From the NCBI GenBank assembly GCA_023419315.1, contig JAEZYE010000007.1:1-64000 (forward strand): a stretch of DNA of 64,000 nucleotides, in the 5' to 3' direction. This document shows, piece after piece, positions 54,559 to 62,771 of this stretch. How positions within the stretch are numbered: the stretch's first letter is position 1; each line of letters starts with the position of its first letter. Both the position numbers and the translations under genes were made by a program. The notes beneath the pieces were generated by a model, which was not told the DNA's origin, ran no database searches, and worked only from the letters and a program-made list of their open reading frames with translations. Origin of the DNA: Pseudomonadota bacterium (GTDB lineage: Bacteria > Pseudomonadota > Gammaproteobacteria > Xanthomonadales > Xanthomonadaceae).

Positions 54559-54759
54559 ATGTACATGCCCGAACACGCCATCGGCGACGTCGTCGTCATT
54601 CCCCGCCATCACGGTTCCGGTTCCGGCAAGGTGGGCCGCATCTGCGATATCCGCACGACCGATGTGGGCGTGTTCTACCTGGTCGATGTCTCCACCAGCG
54701 CCATCTACGAAAAGATCCGCGTGCTGGCGTGCGCGCTGGACGAGCAGCAGCGCGGCTGA
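54559..54759 (+). CDS. Small KOW-like beta-barrel protein, unknown function
   Basis: A 66-residue protein, MYMPEHAIGDVVVIPRHHGSG..., with a perfect GGAGG seven bases before the ATG. The pattern GDVVVIP-x-HHGSGSGKVGRICDI-x-VGVFYLVDVSTS looks like a small SH3/KOW barrel with a glycine-rich turn. No membrane segment. The frame extends to 54538, but the Shine-Dalgarno fixes the ATG at 54559. It sits 87 bp after the AlkB gene; whether it belongs to that operon is unclear. No named family is recognised. Confidence 0.68.
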   Translation: MYMPEHAIGDVVVIPRHHGSGSGKVGRICDIRTTDVGVFYLVDVSTSAIYEKIRVLACALDEQQRG

Positions 54760-54785
54760 AACCGTAGCCGCGCAACCGTCGCACT

Positions 54786-56555
54786 TCAGCGCGGCGGTTT
54801 GACTTTCTGCTGATAGGTGCCCATCAGCACGCCTTTCGCCAGCACGTGGCCCTTGGCCGCTTCGAGCAACGCGTCGCGATCGCTGCCGGGTGGCAAATCC
54901 AGCGTGGTGTCGAGCGCAAGCACGAGCACGTGGTAATGGTGCGGCGGATCGCCGACCGGCGGGCGCGGGCCAAGATAGCCGACGGTACCGCGACTGGTGC
55001 GGCCCTGGGTCAAGCCGGGCGGCTCGGTCAATCGCAATTGCTCGGTGATGCCTTCGGGCAATGCAGTGACCGGTATGTTCCAGGCGACCCAGTGCACGAA
55101 GGGTGTAATCGGCTTCGCGTCCGGGTCTTCCATGATGATCGCGTAGGTTTTCGCGCCCTCCACCGGCGTCCACGACAACGGCGGGCTGAGGCCGTCGGCG
55201 TATTCGCTGTGCCGCCGCGGAATTGCCTGGCCTGCCTTGAACGCGGGCGAAGTCGGCGCGAGGGCGCCTGTCGCCTGTGTTTCGGGCCGGTCGTTGGCGA
55301 GCGGAACGCCCACGCCACGATTCGCCTGCGTGCGCATGGCGTCGGCGGGCGGATCCGGCAACGCGGTCGAGCCCGCGCCGGTGTAGCTCACGCGATAGAG
55401 CACGCCGTTCGCATCGTCGCCGACCAGCAGCGCGCCATCGGCGGCGACCGCCAGGCCCATCGGACGTGCGAAGTGGTGCTTGCCACCATCGCTGAGGAAG
55501 CCGGTCAGGAAGGGCTCGAATGCGCGGGGCGTGCCGTCCTTGAAGCGGACGCGCACGACTTCATAGCCCGAGGGCGGACGCCGGTTCCATGAGCCGCGCA
55601 GGGTGACGAAGGCATCGCCCTGGTAATCACGCGGAAACTGCGCGCCGCGATAGAAGACGAACTGCATCGGCGCGGCGTGCGCGGTATAGCCCAGCGTCAT
55701 CGGCGTGCTGAGCGTGCGCCATTCTTCCTTGCTGACGCCCGCGGGCGGCGTGCTCTGCGGATACAGGCGGCCATCGCCATACACGTGCGGCCAGCCGTAC
55801 TGTTGGCCCTGGCGGATCAGGTTCAACTCTTCGGCCTGTTCGTCGTCGCCGAGGAAATCGATGCCGTGGTCCATCCCCCACAGTTCGCCGGTGGACGGAT
55901 GCCAGTCGTAACCGATGGTGTTGCGCAGGCCGCTGGCGACGATGACGCGGCTTTTGCCGTCCGGTGACAGGCGCAGCAGGGTGGCGTGCTCGGGATTGGT
56001 TCGTTGCAGGCATTGCAGCTGGAACCGATGCTCGCGTACAGCATGCCGTCCGGTCCGAATGCGAGCGTGCGGTTGGGGTGCTGGCCGCCGTCGGGCAGAT
56101 GGCCCAGCAGCATCGTCGCCGGCCCGAGGCGACCGTCGGCCTGGATGTCGGCGACGAAGATCTCGCGCACGGTCGCCACGTAGAGCTTCTTTCCGCGGAT
56201 CGCGAGTCCGTGCGCGCCCGGCCGGTGCAGCACGGTCTCGAATGCGCCGTCGGCGCGGCCGTCGCGGTCGGTGTCCTTCAGCAGGATCACATCCCCCTGA
56301 TCCCGGCGCGTGGCGTACACGTTGCCGGCCTCGTCCACTGCAATCACGCGGATGTTCTGCAGCTGGTCGGCGAACACGTTGATCGAGAAACCCTGCGGCA
56401 GTTTCAGGGCGCGGATGCGTTCCGGCGTGGCGGGCACCTTGGCCGGCTTGACGATGCTCACGCGTGCGCTGACGTCGGTGCCGTCGTTCTGTTGCGACCA
56501 GGCGGGGGTGGTGAAGGCGAGGGCCATGCAGATGGAGGGGAGGATCCTTTGCATG
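54786..56555 (-). pseudogene. Sorbosone/aldose dehydrogenase-PEBP fusion, broken by a frameshift
   Basis: Two adjacent minus-strand frames together encode one protein. The 5' frame (from the ATG at 56555) gives a signal peptide (ICMALAFTTPAWSQ) and the first half of a six-bladed propeller of the PQQ-dependent sugar/sorbosone dehydrogenase type (KLPQGFSINVFADQLQNIR, LAFGPDGMLYASIGSSCNAC). After NEP the frame is lost. The other frame resumes at once with the expected sequence (PEHATLLRLSPDGKSRV, then GMDHGIDFLGDDEQAEELN). One base is missing around 55995-56002. The last 170 residues are a YbhB/YbcL phosphatidylethanolamine-binding domain (SPPLSWTPVEGAKTYAIIMEDPDA, FVHWVAWNIP). The absence of decay elsewhere suggests a recent mutation or a sequencing error. 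Intact length would be about 588. Confidence 0.82.
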
Positions 56556-56794
56556 TGGGGGGTCCGGTGGGTGGGGCGTTTGCTAGGTGACGATGGGGGG
56601 TGTGAGTAGGGTGTGGATGGGGTGGAGGTTTTGGGGAGGCGGTCGCAAGTGTGGGTGGCTTTACCTGTTTGGGGTTGGGTGATCGCTGCGGCGATGGGCT
56701 GGCAATCGCTTGGGGTGCAACAAATGTGGTCCGTTGCGCTGCTCTTTGCAGGTTTTTTGGTGAGCAGCTGAAGTGCGAAGCACAGCCCGTAGGG

Positions 56795-56824
56795 GTCAAA
56801 TAAGCGAAGCGCATTGCACCGTTC
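56795..56824. repeat. Short palindromic repeat, copy 1
   Basis: The segment contains AAATAAGCGAAGCGCATTGC followed by ACCGTTC. The GCGAAGCGC core and the CAA/TTG flanks form an imperfect hairpin. A second copy lies at 57271-57301. Short palindromes with this AAGCGAAGCGCATTG core are common between genes in gammaproteobacteria, as far as I recall. Confidence 0.6.
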
Positions 56825-56865
56825 TTGCTGGGGAGCAGCTAAAGCCCAGAGCCAAGAGCAAGAGG

Positions 56866-56896
<31 letters not shown>

Positions 56897-56920
56897 AAAA
56901 GCTTTCGCGCTTTGCGCGAG

Positions 56921-56944
56921 TTCCTTTTGTCTTGTCAAAAGGAA
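56921..56944. repeat. Perfect 9-bp inverted repeat
   Basis: TTCCTTTTG (56921-56929) and CAAAAGGAA (56936-56944) around a TCTTGT loop. It lies inside the repeat-rich region. The following T-poor sequence argues against a classic terminator. Confidence 0.75.
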
Positions 56945-57116
56945 CCAAAACCGTTGGCGCCCGACAGTCGCCGGAGCTGCGCTCCGGTGCCCTGCGCTTC
57001 TCGCCGTCCGGGGCACGGCGCCCAAACTCGCTGCGCTCAGACAGGGGCGCCTCTACGACCCCGGCCGTCTGCGATGCTCGGCTCCCTTTAGGGCGCTGGG
57101 AGGTCAAGAGCGGAGG

Positions 57117-57186
<70 letters not shown>

Positions 57187-57270
57187 GGGTTTTGGCCTTT
57201 GGCCTCACCCGTTTGAGCGGCTGCAATGGTGATGTGCTTGCAAGCTGCGCTGATACGGCAATCGCGCAGC

Positions 57271-57301
57271 GTGCAATAAGCGGAGCGCGCATTGACCGTT
57301 C
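57271..57301. repeat. Short palindromic repeat, copy 2
   Basis: GTGCAATAAGCGGAGCGCGC followed by ATTGACCGTTC. It is a diverged copy of 56795-56824 in the same orientation (shared AATAAGCG, GCGCATTG-like and CCGTTC). The two copies bracket the tandem repeats. Confidence 0.6.
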
Positions 57302-57528
57302 CTGACGGTTCGCTGGGGAGTAGTGCACAGGGTGAAACAAGTGGAGTGCGTGGTTCCGTTCTCTGCGGGTTCGCTTTTCTTCTCGATTGATTGCAGGTGA
57401 GGGTGGCGAGCGGGCTGGGCTGTATCCGGTACTTGTGCGGTGCACATTGGATTTGGGCGGTTTTCACTTGGTGTTGTCTGGGGCTGGGCTATCTGTCGTG
57501 CGTCACGTCGATGCAAGGGAGCCACCTC

Positions 57529-59061
57529 GTGAGTACTGCCCGTACGTTGCCGGTCTGGGATTTCAATGCTGACGACAGCGCGCGCTGGTTCGAGACGGCT
57601 GCGGACGGTCGTGCGGAGGATGTGGTCGTCGTCGGGGCCGGTGTCGCCGGTCTGACGACGGCGCTCTGCCTGCTGCGCGAAGGAAGGCGGGTGCTGATCA
57701 TCGAGCGGGAAGGCGTGGGTGCCGGGGAAACCCTGCGCACCACGGCGCATCTGGCCTCGGCGCTGGATGATCGCTACACCGTGCTTGCGCGCCAGCACGG
57801 TGAGGACGGTGCGCGGCTTGCCGCGGCCAGTCATGCGGCGGCGATCGACTGGATCGAGGAACTCGCGCATGCGGCGGAAGACGCCTGCGGATTCCAGCGG
57901 GTGCCGGGTTATCTGTTCACCTGCCGGGATGACGTCGACGGCTTGCGGAAAGAAGCCGAGGCGGCGCGCGCTGCCGGACTGGACGCGCGCTTCGTGGAGG
58001 CGGGCGACGACCTGCCGGAACATTTCGGGCCGGTGGTGCGCTTCGAGGCGCAGGCGCGTGTGGACATGGGCCGTTACCTGGCCGCCCTTGCGGATGCAGT
58101 GAACGATGCAGGTGCGCGCTGGTTGCGTGCCGAGGCGATCAACGTCGAAGGCGGCGAACGGCCGCGCGTGGTGCTGCGCAACGGCGAGTTGAGCGCTGCC
58201 GCCGTCGTGGTCGCCAGCAACGTGCCCTTCAACGAAACCGGCGCGACCTACATGAAGCAGGCGCCGTACCGCAGTTACGTCGTCGTCGGCGAAGGCGCGC
58301 GCGAACAGTGGACAGACGCGCTCATCTGGGACGATGGCGATCCGTATCACTACGTGCGCCTGCTCGATGTCGAAGACGATCCTGCGCGCGTGCGCATCAT
58401 CGTCGGCGGCGAGGATCACAAGACCGGGCAGGACGATGATCCGGAAGCGTACGTGCGATTGCAGGAATGGACACGGGCGCGATTCCCCGGCGTGGAGCGC
58501 TTCACCCATGCGTGGTCGGGGCAGATCATCGAACCGGTGGACAGCCTGGGCTTCATCGGGCGCGATCCGGACAACGACAACGTCTGGCTGGTCACCGGCG
58601 ATTCCGGCAACGGCATCACCCACGGCACCTTGGCGGGGCTGCTCATCACCGACCAGATCCAGGAGCGCGCGAACCCCTGGAGCGGGCTCTACGATCCGGG
58701 CCGCAAGCCGTTGCGCGCAGGCGGCGAATGGCTGCGCGAAAACGCCAACGCGGCGCTGCAGTTCCGCGACTGGCTCAAGCCGGGTGACGTCAAGGATGCA
58801 GGGAGCCTCGCGCCCGGCAATGGCGCGGTGCTGCGGCGCGGCCTGCATCGGGTGGCGGTGTATCGCAGTGGCGACGGCGAACTGCACGCCTTCAATGCGC
58901 GATGCCCGCACCTGGGATGCGTGGTGCGCTGGAGCAGTGAGGAAAAGTCGTGGGACTGCCCGTGCCATGGTTCGCGTTTCGAAGCCGCGACCGGGGCCAT
59001 CCTCAATGGGCCGACCAGCCAACCGCTGGCGCCGTTCGAAGGCGATGCCGACCTCGGGTGA
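57529..59061 (+). CDS. FAD-dependent oxidoreductase with C-terminal Rieske domain
   Basis: A 510-residue fusion. The N-terminal DAO-type FAD domain starts after a short leader with VVVVGAGVAGLTTALCLLREGRRVLIIEREGVGAGET, and the FAD closing motif is NVWLVTGDSGNGITHGTLAG. The C-terminal Rieske domain binds a 2Fe-2S cluster through Cys459, His461, Cys477 and His480 (CPHLGC and CPCHGSRF). Relatives occur in Bacillus (YhfW) and many proteobacteria; the substrate is unknown. I chose GTG at 57529, nine bases after GGGAG; an ATG at 57511 is possible. It leads a plus-strand cluster with membrane and stress-type genes. Confidence 0.92.
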   Translation: MSTARTLPVWDFNADDSARWFETAADGRAEDVVVVGAGVAGLTTALCLLREGRRVLIIEREGVGAGETLRTTAHLASALDDRYTVLARQHGEDGARLAAASHAAAIDWIEELAHAAEDACGFQRVPGYLFTCRDDVDGLRKEAEAARAAGLDARFVEAGDDLPEHFGPVVRFEAQARVDMGRYLAALADAVNDAGARWLRAEAINVEGGERPRVVLRNGELSAAAVVVASNVPFNETGATYMKQAPYRSYVVVGEGAREQWTDALIWDDGDPYHYVRLLDVEDDPARVRIIVGGEDHKTGQDDDPEAYVRLQEWTRARFPGVERFTHAWSGQIIEPVDSLGFIGRDPDNDNVWLVTGDSGNGITHGTLAGLLITDQIQERANPWSGLYDPGRKPLRAGGEWLRENANAALQFRDWLKPGDVKDAGSLAPGNGAVLRRGLHRVAVYRSGDGELHAFNARCPHLGCVVRWSSEEKSWDCPCHGSRFEAATGAILNGPTSQPLAPFEGDADLG

Positions 59062-59068
59062 CGGCATG

Positions 59069-59578
59069 ACAGGGGCATCGGCGGCCGCGATGGGTTACGG
59101 GCTCTGGCTGGTCGCCGGCCTGGCCGATTTCATCCTGCACCGTCGCGCGAATCTCGCGCATACGTCGGGAATGGCGGAATCGGCGTTGCATCTGCTGCAA
59201 CTTCTGCTGGTCGGCCTGGGCATCCTGCTCTGGCTGTATCTGCAACCCAGCCGCCCGCTGTTGATCCTGTGGACGGCCATCGCGACGCTGCATGCGGCCG
59301 TGGGCTATCTCGATACCAGCGTCGCCTATCCGCGTCGCCGCATCGGTCCGCTGGAACAGCACGTGCACAGCGCGCTCGACATGGCGCCGTGGATCGCCGT
59401 GGCGTGCTTGTGGTGGCTGCATGGCCGTGAGGAATCCACTGCCGCGATCGCGCTGCGCGAACCCGCGTTCTCGACGCTGCACCAGGCCGGCGTGTTGCTG
59501 CCGGCCGCCGTGCTGACCGGCGTGCCGGCAATGGTCGAATTCGTGCACGCGTGGCGCGTGCGAACGCGCCGGCACTAG
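59069..59578 (+). CDS. Membrane protein of unknown function
   Basis: A 169-residue protein with four hydrophobic segments (AMGYGLWLVAGLADFIL, LHLLQLLLVGLGILLWLYL, LLILWTAIATLHAAVGYL, MAPWIAVACLWWLHG) and a fifth weaker one near the end. Several His (DFILHRRANLAHTSG, ALHLLQ, EQHVHSALD) could bind heme or metal. The ATG at 59069 is 7 bp past the Rieske gene; an ATG at 59045 would overlap it. Its TAG stop shares the four bases CTAG with the stop of the convergent gene. Family not recognised. Confidence 0.72.
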   Translation, partial: TGASAAAMGYGLWLVAGLADFILHRRANLAHTSGMAESALHLLQLLLVGLGILLWLYLQPSRPLLILWTAIATLHAAVGYLDTSVAYPRRRIGPLEQHVHSALDMAPWIAVACLWWLHGREESTAAIALREPAFSTLHQAGVLLPAAVLTGVPAMVEFVHAWRVRTRRH

Positions 59579-60009
59579 CGGCGATGCATGCGGTCCGCCA
59601 GGTACAGGCCGAGTGCGAACGCCGCATAGGTGGCCACCATGCCGCGCGTGCCGATGCGGTGCTCGAAGCCCGGGCTGAGCCGCTTCGGGACGACGTGGTA
59701 GTCGACCACGTAGGCCAGCGTCGCCATCGCGGCGGAACGCGCCAGTGGTTTGTGCGGCGTGGCGGCGACCTTCCATGCTTCATGCCCCATCGCCCAGAAC
59801 AGCGAACTGGCATGATGCACCGCGTACCCGACGGCCGTATGCCGCCAGCTCCAGCCGCGTGCGCGACGCGCCTGCCTGTCCCAGAACCACTGGCTGGCGG
59901 CGTTGGTGCCGGCGGGTGTCGCGCCATCGTGGCGTCGGCTGAACCACATGATCATGACGGTGGACAAGGTGCTGGCGATCGTTCCTGAAACACACGCATT
60001 GCGGAACAC
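59575..60009 (-). CDS. Membrane protein of unknown function
   Basis: A 144-residue protein from a GTG at 60009 (VFRNACVSGTIASTLSTVMIMWFSRR), with an N-terminal hydrophobic helix, RHTAVGYAVHHASSLFWAMGHEAW in the middle and two later hydrophobic stretches (AAMATLAYVVDYHVV and MVATYAAFALGLYLADRMH). The pattern resembles short inner-membrane proteins annotated as unknown in related genomes. It is divergent from the SDR-DoxX gene with 21 bp between starts. The start is uncertain, as no strong ribosome site is seen. Confidence 0.6.
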   Translation of the reverse strand: MFRNACVSGTIASTLSTVMIMWFSRRHDGATPAGTNAASQWFWDRQARRARGWSWRHTAVGYAVHHASSLFWAMGHEAWKVAATPHKPLARSAAMATLAYVVDYHVVPKRLSPGFEHRIGTRGMVATYAAFALGLYLADRMHRR

Positions 60010-60030
60010 GCGACGCCAGGGGAACCCCTG

Positions 60031-61290
60031 ATGCGCGTGGTCGTCGCGGGTGCGAGTGGCCTGCTGGGAGCGGCCCTGGTGCAGCGGCTGGAGCGTGCGG
60101 GGCATGTCGTGATCCGGGCGGGGCGGGGTGCGGAACTGCCGCTGGATTACCTTGCGCTGCCGTCCGTGCAGGCGCTGGCGCAGCACCTGCGCGGCGTCGA
60201 CGCGGTCGTCAATGCGGTCGGCATATTCCAGCCTTCAGCAGACCAGAGTTTCGATGCGCTGCATGTGAAGGGACCGCAGCGACTGTTCGATGCCGCGGTG
60301 GCGGCCGGTGTGCCGCGGCTGCTGCAGATATCCGCGCTGGGCGCCGACGCCGGTTCCGTTGTCGGCTACTTCCGCAGCAAGGGCATCGCGGATCGGCACG
60401 TGCTCGCACTGCCGGCATCGGTGGCCGTTGTGCGGCCCTCGCTGGTGTTCGCACCGGACGGCGCCAGCACGCGGCAGTTCGCGCGCTGGGCGCTGTGGCC
60501 GTGGACGCCGCTGCCCGCACGGGGTGCACAGCGCGTCCAGCCGATCCACATCGATGATCTGGTGGCACTGCTCGCGCGCCTGCTCGAAGGCGATGCCACC
60601 ACGGGCGTCATCGACGCAGTGGGTCCGCGTGCGTTGACGCTGCGCGAGTACCTGGGTGGATTCAAGCGTGCATTCCGGCGAGCGCCGCGTTTCATCCCGA
60701 TACCGGCTGCGCTCATCCGCGCCGTCCAGCCGATCGCTTCGCGCCTGAGCGGTGGGCTGGCGAGCGCGGACGCGATGGCGATGCTCGAAGCCGGCAGCAC
60801 CGCGGATGCGACTGCGGCCACGCGCATCATCGGCCGCCCGCTGCGTGACCCGGCGGACTTCTTCGACCGCGCGACCGCGAACCTGTTGCGCATGCCCGCG
60901 CAATGGGCGCAGTGGCTGACGCTGATGCGGCTGTCGCTGGCGATCCTGTGGCTGGGCACGGCCTGGGTATCGCTGTTCGGTTGGCCGCGCGCCGACAGCC
61001 ACGCCATGCTCGCCGAACTCGGCCTGTCCGGCGCGTTCGCCGAAGCCGCCTTGTGGTCGAGTGCGTTGCTGGATGCGCTGTTCGGCGCGGGGTTGTTGCT
61101 GCTGCGCCGACGGCGCTGGCTGTACCTGGCGCAGATGCTGCTGGTGTGCGCGTACACGGTGCTGATCAGCGTCGGCCTGCCGGAACTGTGGCTGCATCCG
61201 TTCGGGCCGGTGCTGAAGAACATTCCGCTGCTGGCCATGACATACGCCCTTTATTGCCTGGACCGGAACGATGGATCCCGTCTTCGTTAA
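60031..61290 (+). CDS. Atypical SDR epimerase fused to a DoxX-like membrane domain
   Basis: A 419-residue two-domain protein. Residues 1-290 are an atypical (a5-like) NAD(P)-binding domain: MRVVVAGASGLLGAALVQRLERAG, DAVVNAVGIF, VVRPSLVFAPDG and PIHIDDLVALL. Residues about 300-419 hold four hydrophobic helices of the DoxX-like type (LMRLSLAILWLGTAWVSLFG to HPFGPVLKNIPLLAMTYALY). Such fusions are usually next to a DUF2269 gene, as here: the next ATG overlaps by 20 bp. The role is unknown; a membrane-bound quinone or redox-linked function is only a guess. Confidence 0.88.
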   Translation: MRVVVAGASGLLGAALVQRLERAGHVVIRAGRGAELPLDYLALPSVQALAQHLRGVDAVVNAVGIFQPSADQSFDALHVKGPQRLFDAAVAAGVPRLLQISALGADAGSVVGYFRSKGIADRHVLALPASVAVVRPSLVFAPDGASTRQFARWALWPWTPLPARGAQRVQPIHIDDLVALLARLLEGDATTGVIDAVGPRALTLREYLGGFKRAFRRAPRFIPIPAALIRAVQPIASRLSGGLASADAMAMLEAGSTADATAATRIIGRPLRDPADFFDRATANLLRMPAQWAQWLTLMRLSLAILWLGTAWVSLFGWPRADSHAMLAELGLSGAFAEAALWSSALLDALFGAGLLLLRRRRWLYLAQMLLVCAYTVLISVGLPELWLHPFGPVLKNIPLLAMTYALYCLDRNDGSRLR

Positions 61291-61750
61291 ATACCTGCAC
61301 ATCCTCTCGTCGACCTTGCTGTTCGGCACCGGCATCGGTTCGGCGTTCTACCTGCTGGTGACCAGCCTGACGCGCGACGTGCACGCAGTGGCGTCCGTGG
61401 CGCGGTTGGTGGTGATCGCGGACTGGCTGTTCACCGCGACCACGGTGGTGATCCAGCCGCTCACCGGCTTCTATCTGGCGCACCGGCTCGGCGTGCACTG
61501 GACGACGCCGTGGCTGTACTGGTCACTGGTGCTGTACGCGATCGCGGTGGGGTGCTGGCTGCCGGTGGTCTGGCTGCAGATGCGGCTGCGTGACATCGCG
61601 CGCGCGGCCGCGGGCGATGGCGTCGCGTTGCCGCCGCGTTACGCCGCACACCTCGGTGCGTGGGCGGCGCTGGGCGTGCCGGCGTTCTTCTGCTTCCTGC
61701 TGGTGTTCTACATGATGGTGGCCAAGCGCGTTCCCTGGCTGGAGACCTGA
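61271..61750 (+). CDS. DUF2269 family integral membrane protein
   Basis: A 159-residue protein with four transmembrane segments (VKYLHILSSTLLFGTGIGSAFYLL, VVIADWLFTATTVVIQPLTGFYLAH, WLYWSLVLYAIAVGCWLPVVWLQM and LGAWAALGVPAFFCFLLVFYMMV). The initial KYLHILSSTLLFGTG with its His is typical of DUF2269 (COG5528). ATG at 61271 overlaps the SDR-DoxX gene by 20 bp, a strong sign of joint function. Activity unknown. Confidence 0.88.
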   Translation: MDPVFVKYLHILSSTLLFGTGIGSAFYLLVTSLTRDVHAVASVARLVVIADWLFTATTVVIQPLTGFYLAHRLGVHWTTPWLYWSLVLYAIAVGCWLPVVWLQMRLRDIARAAAGDGVALPPRYAAHLGAWAALGVPAFFCFLLVFYMMVAKRVPWLET

Positions 61751-61811
61751 GCCGCGCATTCACGCGCTCGCCACCGGTGCCTGTCCATGTTTCCGCCATG
61801 CAGGCACGTAC

Positions 61812-62771
61812 ATGGCGATGATCGGATACCACGCGTCCCACGAACAATTCAGTCCCGCGCAACTCCTTGCCTGTGCGCGGCGCGCGGAATCCGCCGGATT
61901 CCAGTCGGTGATGTGCTCGGATCACTTCCATCCCTGGTCGCGCGCGCAAGGGCACAGCGGCCATGCGTGGAGCTGGCTCGGGGCGGCGATGGCGTCAACG
62001 GCGTGTCCGTTCGGCGTCGTCAATGCGCCGGCCGGTCGCTATCACCCGGCCGTGATCGCGCAGGCCGCGGCCACGCTCGCACAGATGTTCCCGCAACGCT
62101 TCTGGTTGGCAGTCGGCAGCGGCGAAGCGATCAACGAAACCATCACCGGTGACCCGTGGCCCGACAAATCGGCGCGCAACCGGCGGCTGCGCGAGGCTGT
62201 CGATGTCATGCGCGCGCTCTGGCGCGGCGAAGAAGTGGATCACGACGGCGCGTTCACCTTGCGCCATGCGCGGCTGTATTCGCTTCCCGATGCGCCGCCG
62301 CCCCTCTACGTGGCGGCATTGTCGGCCGCAACGGCGCGCTGGGCGGCACCGTGGGCCGATGGACTGATCACCCTGGGCACACCCGAAGCGCCGGTCGATG
62401 ACGTCATCCGCGCTTTCCGCGAAAACGGCGGCGCAGGCAAGCGCGTGCTGGTGCAGGTCAAGGTGTCCTTCGCCGAGGATGATGAGCGTGCGCTGCAATC
62501 GGCGTTCGAACAGTGGAAGTTCAACGCCGTGCCGCGCACCGATTCGGAAAACCTGGAAACCGTCGCCGATTTCGAACGCAAGGCGGCCAGGCTGGCGCCC
62601 GATGACGTCGCCCGCGTCGTGCATGTCAGCGCCGATCCGCGCCGGCATGTGGAATGGTTGCGGCGTTACCGCGATCTGGGTGCGGACGAAATCCATGTGC
62701 ACAACGTCAGTCGCGCGCAGGAGGCGTTCATCGATGCGTACGGCCGCCACGTGATTGGAGCGCTGGAATGA
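61812..62771 (+). CDS. LLM-class flavin-dependent oxidoreductase (TIGR03885 type)
   Basis: A 319-residue luciferase-like monooxygenase-fold protein (MAMIGYHASHEQFSPAQLLACARRAESAGFQSVMCSDHFHPW). The pieces FPQRFWLAVGSGEAINE, PLYVAALSAATARWAAPWADGLITLG and RYRDLGADEIHVHNV belong to the family annotated as non-F420 flavinoid oxidoreductase. It probably binds FMN. The substrate is unknown. ATG at 61812, second ATG two codons later. Its stop overlaps the start of the debranching-type gene (ATGA), so the two are translationally coupled. Confidence 0.9.
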   Translation: MAMIGYHASHEQFSPAQLLACARRAESAGFQSVMCSDHFHPWSRAQGHSGHAWSWLGAAMASTACPFGVVNAPAGRYHPAVIAQAAATLAQMFPQRFWLAVGSGEAINETITGDPWPDKSARNRRLREAVDVMRALWRGEEVDHDGAFTLRHARLYSLPDAPPPLYVAALSAATARWAAPWADGLITLGTPEAPVDDVIRAFRENGGAGKRVLVQVKVSFAEDDERALQSAFEQWKFNAVPRTDSENLETVADFERKAARLAPDDVARVVHVSADPRRHVEWLRRYRDLGADEIHVHNVSRAQEAFIDAYGRHVIGALE

